A stretch of DNA of 39,406 bases from UBA1425 sp045537495. GTDB taxonomy: Bacteria > Bacillota > Clostridia > Oscillospirales > Acutalibacteraceae. The DNA lies in NCBI GenBank assembly GCA_045537495.1, contig JAZSPN010000113.1, positions 1-39,406 on the forward strand. The letters are read 5' to 3'. The position numbers and the translations under genes were made by a program. Under the pieces are notes generated by a model. It had not been told where the DNA came from and did no database searches. It saw nothing but the letters and a program-made list of their open reading frames with translations. Positions 34,308 to 39,406 of this stretch are shown one piece after another (the first letter of the stretch is position 1; each line of letters opens with the position of its first letter).

Positions 34308-35555
34308 ATGGAATTTCTCAGTAATGAAATACGGAAAGAACGTGCAGTTCTTGTCGGAATAGATACGGGAGAATACAATGCGGAAAGCTCACTCGTTGAG
34401 CTTTCCGAGCTTATGTATACGGCGGGAGCAGACGTTATAGCTCAGCTTCTGCAAAAAAGAAGTCATCCCGATTCCGCAACTTATATCGGAAAAGGGCGAC
34501 TCGAGGATCTTCGGATATTCTGTGCCGATGAGCAGATAGATCTTCTTGTGTTTGACGGAGAGCTTACGCCCGTGCAGCAGAGAAATATCGAGAGAGAAAC
34601 GGATGTCAGGGTTATCGACAGAACAACGCTGATACTCGATATTTTTGCCCTTCATGCAAGAAGCGGAGAGGGTAAATTGCAGGTTGAAATTGCACAGCTT
34701 AAATATGCCCTGCCAAGACTCGGAGGCAAGGGCACCGAGCTGTCGCGACTCGGCGGAGGAATCGGCACGAGAGGACCCGGTGAAACGAAGCTGGAATCCG
34801 ACAGAAGACATATCAGAAGGCGTATAAAATCACTCGAAGACGACCTCGAAACGTTAAAAAAACGCAGAGAGCTTGTAAGGAAAAGAAGAGAAAAAGACGG
34901 CATAACGACGGTGGCGATAGTAGGCTACACAAATGCGGGCAAGAGCACGCTTATGAATGCACTTACCGATGCAGGAGTAATAGCCGAGAATAAACTGTTT
35001 GTAACGCTTGATCCGACAGCAAGGCAACTGAAGCTTCCCGGCGGAAGAAAAGTGATGCTTATCGACACGGTAGGACTCATCAGAAGACTTCCTCATAATC
35101 TTGTCGAAGCTTTTTTGTCAACACTGGAAGAAGCAGCGAATGCAGACCTTATATTAAATGTGTGCGATGCGTCGGACGAAGAGTGTACGGAGCATCTCGA
35201 GGTCACGGAAAAGCTTCTCGAAGAGCTTGACTGCAAGGGCAAGCCGATAATTTCTGTGCTCAATAAATGCGATATAGCAGATGATCCCGACAGCCTTCCC
35301 GTTATCGGAAAAAGTGTCAGGATTTCGGCGTTGACGGGCGAGGGACTAGACGAGTTGCTTCTTGCAATAGATAAGGCGTTACCGCCGACGAGAATGAAGG
35401 TTAATATTCTGTTTCCGTATTCAATGACGGGAGAGGTGTCGAAGCTTCGCAATGACGGGGAAATTCATTCCGAGGAGTACACCGAAAACGGAATAAAGCT
35501 GTCCGTCACGGCACCGATAAGACTGTTGGATGATTACAAAGATTATATTATATAA
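34308..35555 (+). CDS. hflX: Ribosome-associated GTPase HflX
   Basis: 415 residues. HflX splits stalled or hibernating 70S ribosomes. N-terminal HflX domain (LVGIDTG at 15-21, YIGKGRLEDL about 59-68, GELTPVQQRNIE), the conserved RLGGGIGTRGPGETKLE segment (148-163), then the GTPase: G1 GYTNAGKS (206-213), G3 DTVGLIRRLPH, G4 NKCD, G5 SALTGEG. It ends 82 bases before tRNA-His; no terminator between them is clear, but the tRNA has its own promoter. Confidence 0.96.
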   Translation: MEFLSNEIRKERAVLVGIDTGEYNAESSLVELSELMYTAGADVIAQLLQKRSHPDSATYIGKGRLEDLRIFCADEQIDLLVFDGELTPVQQRNIERETDVRVIDRTTLILDIFALHARSGEGKLQVEIAQLKYALPRLGGKGTELSRLGGGIGTRGPGETKLESDRRHIRRRIKSLEDDLETLKKRRELVRKRREKDGITTVAIVGYTNAGKSTLMNALTDAGVIAENKLFVTLDPTARQLKLPGGRKVMLIDTVGLIRRLPHNLVEAFLSTLEEAANADLILNVCDASDEECTEHLEVTEKLLEELDCKGKPIISVLNKCDIADDPDSLPVIGKSVRISALTGEGLDELLLAIDKALPPTRMKVNILFPYSMTGEVSKLRNDGEIHSEEYTENGIKLSVTAPIRLLDDYKDYII

Positions 35556-35583
35556 AATTTTTGTCAATGCAACGAAAAAAGAC

Positions 35584-35612
35584 TTGACAAATCAGCCGAA
35601 AGATATTATAAT
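35584..35612 (+). promoter_or_regulatory. Perfect consensus promoter for tRNA-His
   Basis: TTGACA (35584-35589), 17-base spacer, TATAAT (35607-35612), 26 bases before the tRNA. Both hexamers are exact consensus. Confidence 0.85.
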
Positions 35613-35637
35613 CTTATAGCTGTCAGACAGCAGATAT

Positions 35638-35715
35638 GGTGGGTATAGCTCAGTTGGTTAGAGCGCCAGGTTGTGGCCCTGGAGGCCATCGGTTCGAATC
35701 CGATTATCCACCCCA
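35638..35715 (+). tRNA. tRNA-His (anticodon GTG)
   Basis: Folds as a cloverleaf: acceptor pairs 35639-35645 with 35705-35711, D arm with AGCTCAGTTGGTTAGAGC, anticodon GTG in the CCAGG/CCTGG stem, T loop GGTTCGAATCC and encoded CCA (35713-35715). The extra G-1 (35638) opposite C73 (35712) is the tRNA-His identity element. Confidence 0.97.
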
Positions 35716-35720
35716 TTTTT

Positions 35721-35749
35721 ATGCAAGGTGTAACTACCTTGCATTTTTT
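35721..35749 (+). terminator. Hairpin with T run between the two tRNAs
   Basis: 9-bp stem (ATGCAAGGT with its complement, 35721-35729/35736-35744), 6-base loop, T6 following. It has terminator form, yet no promoter is visible between it and tRNA-Gln, so some read-through is expected. Confidence 0.75.
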
Positions 35750-35763
35750 ATAAAATTCAATAT

Positions 35764-35838
35764 TGGGGTGTAGCCAAGGGGTAAGGCAACGGACTTTGAC
35801 TCCGTCATCCGCTGGTTCAAATCCAGCCATCCCAGCCA
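35764..35838 (+). tRNA. tRNA-Gln (anticodon TTG)
   Basis: Acceptor TGGGGTG at 35764-35770 pairs with 35828-35834, G73, CCA encoded at 35836-35838; anticodon TTG in loop CTTTGAC flanked by CGGA/TCCG; T loop GGTTCAAATCC. A probable substrate of MnmA. Confidence 0.97.
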
Positions 35839-35839
35839 C

Positions 35840-35894
35840 AAAAGCACGATAGTTTTGATACCATGCGTATTAAAACCGTCGTGCTTTTCTTTTT
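35840..35894 (+). terminator. Strong two-part terminator after tRNA-Gln
   Basis: 10-bp outer stem AAAAGCACGA/TCGTGCTTTT (35840-35849/35879-35888) and a 10-bp inner stem (35852-35861/35867-35876, one G-T pair), then a T-rich run. Confidence 0.85.
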
Positions 35895-35944
35895 ACATAA
35901 ACGATTGCAGAACAAGGCTTTTGGGGATTTCCGCCCTTTGTATT

Positions 35945-36073
35945 AGTTTCATTGTGGACTTCAAGAAGCTGCTTTTTACCGTACCGGGAATAATTTTCGC
36001 ACTATATTCAAAACCACGATGAAACTTTTTATAGAGGAATAGTTTCATCGTGGCAGAAAAAGTTTCAGAGTGG
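35945..36073 (+). repeat. Four related copies of AGTTTCATYGTGG, one inverted
   Basis: AGTTTCATTGTGG at 35945-35957, AGTTTCATCGTGG at 36041-36053, AGTTTCAGAGTGG at 36061-36073, and an inverted copy CCACGATGAAACT at 36014-36026. The inverted and second copies make a 13-bp perfect hairpin with a 14-base loop; copies two and three are 20 bases apart. No gene lies between 35895 and 36106. Confidence 0.7.
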
Positions 36074-36090
36074 ATTTTTCTTACACCTTT

Positions 36091-36126
36091 ATGCGAACAA
36101 TATGAACTATGTTACATTGTTCGCAT
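36091..36126. repeat. Inverted repeat at the break of the IS256 remnant
   Basis: ATGCGAACAAT (36091-36101) and its perfect complement (36116-36126) enclose 14 bases. It overlaps the 3' end of the truncated transposase frame, so it lies in or beside the unrelated tail. Confidence 0.65.
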
Positions 36127-36394
36127 TGGTTGAGTCAAAAAAGAAAATTGCGGATCGTATATGTTCGATATTTTCTATAATAGTAGCAGTGTCTTTGTTT
36201 CGATAATCGTACTTAGTGTAACCCAATTCCTCATCAAGTTCTGCTTCAAGTCCGTTTTCAAGAACTTTTTCTTTGAAGGCAGAGCGAAGGTCGCTCATAT
36301 CCTCAATATCCAGCATTGATAAAAATTCTCTGAACTTCTCTTTTCTTTCCTTCTTTGCTGCCCTTACTTCCGGGCTGTCTTTGTACTTCGGCAT
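36107..36394 (-). pseudogene. IS256-family transposase, N-terminal remnant
   Basis: 96-residue frame from the ATG at 36394, 8 bases after GGAGG. Residues 1-69 match the start of IS256/Mutator-type transposases (LENGLEAELDEELGYTKYDYRNKDT), including the near-invariant ELGYxKYDYxNK stretch. After residue 69 (about base 36188) the sequence changes to unrelated residues (IIENIEHIRSAIFFF) and stops, so the DDE catalytic core is missing. It is a decayed insertion and not active. Confidence 0.85.
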
Positions 36395-36456
36395 AATTTT
36401 AACCTCCAAAATGATATTTTTATTCTATACCATTTCAGAGGTTTACACAAGATTTA
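36188..36456 (-). mobile_element. Remnant of an IS256-family element (left end)
   Basis: The fragment covers the transposase start and an AT-rich leader; the likely outer end is near 36440-36456, where GGTTTACACAAGATTT resembles the terminal repeat typical of the family. The other end and most of the gene are lost. Bases 36457-36530 hold nothing else I recognise. Confidence 0.65.
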
Positions 36457-36530
36457 AGGAAGTCTCGTCCGCACAAATTGGGGCAGTTCAAAAGTAACGT
36501 GGGTGGTTTGATTGTATATCAGAACATAAC

Positions 36531-36587
36531 AAAAAACTTAATTTCAATGTGAATGTTTGCCGTTCACATAAGCGTAGACTTAAGTTT
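36531..36587 (-). terminator. Nested hairpin terminator of the GH-A gene
   Basis: On the - strand an outer 8-bp stem (36534-36541/36580-36587) encloses a 7-bp stem ATGTGAA/TTCACAT (36547-36553/36563-36569) and is followed by a T run. It starts 21 bases after the glycosidase stop. Confidence 0.65.
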
Positions 36588-36608
36588 AAATCCGCTTTGG
36601 ATCTATGT

Positions 36609-38564
36609 TCAGTCACGCGTGATAAGATAATAAATGCTTCGGGAAACATTACCTAAGGAAAATTTCAATTTCCCGTCCTCGTAAGTGGCGGGAACCATAC
36701 CTATATAGAAGCCCTCTGCGCTTATGGAGTAGATTTTCATATCGCTGTAAGAAGTTACAAGTTCTATATCTGCGCGAATATTTTCGCACAAGACGGGAGA
36801 CTTTCCCAACTCTGTCATTAAGTCACCCGAAAATTTTGCATCAGTGTTCTCGGCTCTGCCCACCGTAGTAAGGAGAATATTGTCGGAGTTTTCCAAGGAA
36901 TCGTCGGTGAGGGAACTCATGGCGATTACCGCATAATCGGTTTTGCAATCCATACGTAAACCGTTTAACTGAATATTCGGATTGTGTCCCAAGGAGCCAT
37001 ACGCGCATTTGGTTTTTGGTGTATCAATAACTCCCAATTCTTTTTCATAATCCCGATATAACTCTCCGGTATCCGAGCACAATCCGATACCGCCATCACT
37101 TTGTGGCAGGGGAGGAAGCTTTTGGGCTCCATTAAAATCACAAACAAATTTGTATTTTTCGATATTTTCAGAGGCTACCTCATGATGCCAATCAAGCTCA
37201 TTGCCATTATCATATCCGTAAAGCGTCTTGCCCTCGCTTACGTCTCCTCGGCGGGTAATGAGAGCAGCATGATAGAACAGTCCGAACTTTGCAGGGTCGT
37301 TCCATGTGGAGAAGATTCCCTGACGGTAGGGTATGTCAGCGAGCTTTTCGCAACTGAATTCTTTTCCCAATATACCCATGCGTTTCAAACGAGCTGAATA
37401 AGCGTATGCATGAACAGCAAATCCGCTCCAACCCTGAAATGCGCCCAATGCCGCAGTATGCAGTACGCTTTCTGCTCTTCTTTCGTTAGGCCAAGGCATA
37501 TCCCATTCGGAAATATATGTAGGTTTATTTGCATCAGTAACGAAACCGCAGTTTGCCAGATAGCTTGCAGGCTTCTGAACAATACCAACGTTGCTACAAT
37601 GCTTTTCAAATTCTCTCCATTTCCAATCGTAATTATATAAGTGCGTATCCAGAAAATCGCAAACCAGTTGAGTATGATGATTAGAAGGGCATTTGAGCCA
37701 GTTGGTGCCTGCAATAGGGATTTTTACTCCTGCTTCTTTCATGCAGGTCATCATTTCAATATAATAATTCTTCTGGAGTTCCGTCTTGTACTCAAGCAGC
37801 TCTCTGTCCTCGTTGTCAAACAAGGAAAAAGAATCTATGCCTCGGGTGCTTCCGTTTTTCTTTAGCCAAGCTTCTAAACCTGACAAAAATTCACTCTTAT
37901 AAGGCTCAATATAATCCTTTTGTCCAAACGTACTGAAAAGCTCACACTCGTTGGTGATTTCAGTAAGAACAAACACAGGGTCATCGCAATATTTAAGCTT
38001 GGTATAAGGATTATAATGACCCCATATTTCCTTGCAAAACTCTTTTTGCAATTCAATTAGCTTACGGGAAAAGGAGCTGTAAGGTTTTGCTGAATCTCCA
38101 AGGAGATGAGTGTTTTCTACACCTTCGTCAGAACGGAACCTACGATAAGTGAGCATATCCAGATACACGTAAATGCCCTCGTTTTTCAAGCAATAAACCA
38201 GATAATCCAGACACTCCATACTTTTAGGATCCAAATGACCGTTCGTTATTCGCTTCCCCTTGGTAAAAGCAAAAATGTTTGGGGTATGCCATTGGGCATC
38301 TAGCTGATGGAAGCGCACAAGATTAACACCTGTTTTAGCCAAGCGGCGAGCAACTTTTTCGGCATAATTATGCTCCGGAAAACAGCTTGCACCGTTGAAA
38401 TTAACGCCCCAGAAACGCACCTCTGTACCGTCCTCAAAAACAAATCTGCGACCGTTTGTCTTTAAAAAACCATGTTTACCCGCAGGCTTTTCATCTTCAA
38501 ACACGAAAGATATATCAATTGCAACGTCATCGTGGAAAAACGGATAAGGAAAAGATTCTCTCAT
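36609..38564 (-). CDS. Clan GH-A (GH5-like) glycoside hydrolase
   Basis: 651 residues; ATG at 38564 placed after AAGGAGA, and longer frames lack similarity. No signal peptide, so probably cytosolic or exported by other means. The TIM barrel shows the family opening VRFWGVNFNG (49-58), LAKTGVNLVRFHQLDAQW (75-92), YLDMLTY (134-140), the acid/base pair N205-E206 in TEITNECELF, and a probable nucleophile E353 in PTYISEWDMPWP. A beta-rich C-domain follows from about residue 480. Specific family and substrate (mannan, glucan or galactan type) not resolved. The gene lies between an IS256 remnant and a gene-free region and its composition looks more AT-rich than the core genes, consistent with an accessory origin. 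Confidence 0.85.
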   Translation of the reverse strand: MRESFPYPFFHDDVAIDISFVFEDEKPAGKHGFLKTNGRRFVFEDGTEVRFWGVNFNGASCFPEHNYAEKVARRLAKTGVNLVRFHQLDAQWHTPNIFAFTKGKRITNGHLDPKSMECLDYLVYCLKNEGIYVYLDMLTYRRFRSDEGVENTHLLGDSAKPYSSFSRKLIELQKEFCKEIWGHYNPYTKLKYCDDPVFVLTEITNECELFSTFGQKDYIEPYKSEFLSGLEAWLKKNGSTRGIDSFSLFDNEDRELLEYKTELQKNYYIEMMTCMKEAGVKIPIAGTNWLKCPSNHHTQLVCDFLDTHLYNYDWKWREFEKHCSNVGIVQKPASYLANCGFVTDANKPTYISEWDMPWPNERRAESVLHTAALGAFQGWSGFAVHAYAYSARLKRMGILGKEFSCEKLADIPYRQGIFSTWNDPAKFGLFYHAALITRRGDVSEGKTLYGYDNGNELDWHHEVASENIEKYKFVCDFNGAQKLPPLPQSDGGIGLCSDTGELYRDYEKELGVIDTPKTKCAYGSLGHNPNIQLNGLRMDCKTDYAVIAMSSLTDDSLENSDNILLTTVGRAENTDAKFSGDLMTELGKSPVLCENIRADIELVTSYSDMKIYSISAEGFYIGMVPATYEDGKLKFSLGNVSRSIYYLITRD

Positions 38565-38900
38565 AATTTTTCTCCTTCTGATAAAAATAACTATTCCTCT
38601 ATAGCTTCTAATGCATCTAAGCGTTTTGATGTCCGTATTTTTGCTTTTACTAAAATAGCAAAAAAGCTTCTTTTCAAGATGTTTTTGAATAACCACATAC
38701 GCTTACAGAAACTTCACTTTCTATAGCAGCTCCATATAACTTTTCTATGGTTTGCGAATGTATTTTTCAACAATGTTTATTGGAATAATTTTTTTCCTTC
38801 ATTTTGTACTAATTATAAAATACCATGTAGTATTATAACAAAACATAAAACTTTTTGCAAGGTTATGTTTCACTAAACTTGTAGAGTCGTCAATGATGGG
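38565..38900. other. Gene-free leader region of the GH-A gene
   Basis: No gene on either strand. AT-rich. On the - strand it contains a promoter (38832-38860) and, between it and the glycosidase, a TTTTTGCT/AGCAAAAA hairpin at 38638-38664. Implied leader is about 260 bases. Confidence 0.5.
38832..38860 (-). promoter_or_regulatory. Candidate promoter of the GH-A gene
   Basis: On the - strand TTGCAA (38855-38860), 17-base spacer, TATAAT (38832-38837). Confidence 0.5.
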
Positions 38901-38903
38901 TGA

Positions 38904-38962
38904 CACTTTTCTCAAAAAATATGATGTCATCATTTTTTGCTTTCAGAACCTGAGGAAAAGTG
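38904..38962. repeat. Imperfect long hairpin
   Basis: CACTTTTCTCA (38904-38914) pairs with TGAGGAAAAGTG (38951-38962) with one bulge, around an inner near-palindrome of 25 bases centred on ATGATGTCATCAT. Confidence 0.5.
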
Positions 38963-39006
38963 CGTTTTTGTAGTAGAATTTAGCCACCGCCGAAGGCGGC
39001 TTGACC

Positions 39007-39035
39007 TTGATAAAGCTTAATGCTGATGTTACAAT
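39007..39035 (+). promoter_or_regulatory. Candidate promoter of a small RNA
   Basis: TTGATA (39007-39012), 17-base spacer, TACAAT (39030-39035) with an extended TG. No ribosome site or start follows before the terminator at 39131. Confidence 0.45.
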
Positions 39036-39041
39036 TTTTTT

Positions 39042-39162
39042 AAGACGGTCAATGCATTTCTTTTTTTGCTTCCTTCACCTTTAAATTTGAAACCGTTTGA
39101 ATCCGTATCACAAATTGCAGTCTAATTCAGAAAAACCGACAAGTTTCGACTTGTCGGTTTTT
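39042..39162 (+). ncRNA. Candidate small RNA
   Basis: About 120 bases between a promoter-like pair and a strong terminator, with no open frame of note. The first half is C/U-rich (CTTCCTTCACCTT), the kind of stretch that can pair with ribosome binding sites. Predicted only; the 5' end is estimated. Confidence 0.4.
39131..39162. terminator. 14-bp perfect hairpin with TTCG tetraloop
   Basis: Arms 39131-39144 and 39149-39162 are fully complementary around TTCG, beginning with A5 and ending with T5, so it works as a terminator on both strands. Confidence 0.85.
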
Positions 39163-39165
39163 CAA

Positions 39166-39266
39166 TGAAATTCGCCTTACGGCGAGTGAAATAGCTTCGC
39201 TATGAAATACGCTTATGCGTATGAAATATTTGCTTCGCAAATGTTAAGAGGCGAATTTTATTTCAC
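39166..39266. repeat. Multi-hairpin repeat with TGAAA linkers
   Basis: An outer stem AAATTCGCC/GGCGAATTT (39168-39176/39250-39258) encloses four small hairpins: TCGCC-ttac-GGCGA, ATAGC-ttc-GCTAT, ATACGC-ttat-GCGTAT and ATTTGC-ttc-GCAAAT, separated by TGAAAT-like linkers. The first hairpin and the outer stem compete for the same bases. It appears to be a mobile or dispersed structured repeat. Confidence 0.8.
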
Positions 39267-39323
39267 TTTAATCAAATCTTCAACAAATCCGTATATTTTT
39301 TTGTGAGAATTTATCTTCAACGC

Positions 39324-39352
39324 TTGAAATGTTGTTTGATAAAGTGTATAAT
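39324..39352 (+). promoter_or_regulatory. Promoter reading off the right edge
   Basis: TTGAAA (39324-39329), 17-base spacer, TATAAT (39347-39352). It should drive a gene beyond the window. Confidence 0.6.
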
Positions 39353-39392
39353 AAATGGCGGTTGACGAATAATATAAATGGCGGTTGGCGAA
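39351..39392 (+). repeat. Two direct repeats of 19 bases in the leader of the next gene
   Basis: ATAAATGGCGGTTGACGAA (39351-39369) and a copy with one change (39374-39392), 23 bases apart, immediately after the -10 box. Confidence 0.75.
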
Positions 39393-39406
39393 CAAAAGAG
39401 TTGGAG

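Noticed and set aside
39351..39392. Start of a CRISPR array
   Set aside because: Only two copies, spacer of 4 bases, and they overlap a -10 box.

Overview
The window looks like a chromosome segment of an anaerobic, endospore-lineage Clostridia (Oscillospiraceae/Ruminococcaceae-like gut Firmicute). Reasons: a Spo0A homologue, strong AAGGAGG-type ribosome binding sites with ATG, GTG and TTG starts, sigma-A-like TTGACA-17-TATAAT promoters, a HisZ plus short-form HisG histidine operon, and an oxygen-independent (radical SAM) sulfatase-maturating enzyme. Genes are tightly packed in strand-coherent operons. No rRNA or CRISPR array is visible.

Layout. 1-1.75 kb (-): PHP phosphoesterase and HAD phosphatase. 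1.9-4.1 kb (+): mnmA and an AlaX-type alanyl-tRNA editing protein. 4.2-11.05 kb (+): five-gene unit with a glycerol-3-phosphate-dehydrogenase-like flavoprotein carrying a BFD iron-sulfur domain, a second FAD/NAD oxidoreductase, a small four-Cys DUF1667 protein, a purple-acid-phosphatase-like metallophosphoesterase and a secreted ceramidase-like protein; it ends in a clear terminator. 11.3-17.4 kb (-): GH89-like protein that appears to lack its catalytic glutamates, a type I membrane protein, a MATE exporter and an MBL-fold hydrolase. 17.6-18.4 kb (+): spo0A, converging on a (-) sulfatase/anSME pair with which it shares its stop palindrome. 21.5-29.0 kb (-): a nine-gene histidine operon hisZGDCBHAF(IE), with a consensus promoter whose spacer holds a dyad (candidate operator). 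29.1-31.0 kb (+): deoC and malic enzyme, divergent from his. 31.0-35.6 kb (+): beta-propeller-like membrane protein, YbaK-type deacylase, arylamine N-acetyltransferase, galE, hflX. 35.6-35.9 kb: tRNA-His and tRNA-Gln with hairpins.

After the tRNAs the character changes to an accessory region: repeated AGTTTCATYGTGG motifs and hairpins, an IS256-family transposase remnant, a large clan GH-A glycosidase with a long 5' leader, then about 840 bases without genes. That gene-poor end holds a promoter-terminator pair that could define a small RNA, a multi-hairpin TGAAA-linked repeat, and a promoter with direct repeats reading off the right edge.

Functionally the core is histidine synthesis, tRNA modification and editing, and sporulation control. 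The accessory content (sulfatase plus maturase, GH-A glycosidase, GH89-like protein, ceramidase-like hydrolase) fits a gut organism meeting host or dietary glycans and lipids. The most unusual items are the GH89-like protein with substituted catalytic residues in an exporter operon, a sulfatase with lipoteichoic-acid-synthase-like topology but a formylglycine motif, the redox/phosphoesterase/ceramidase-like unit, and the structured non-coding right end.
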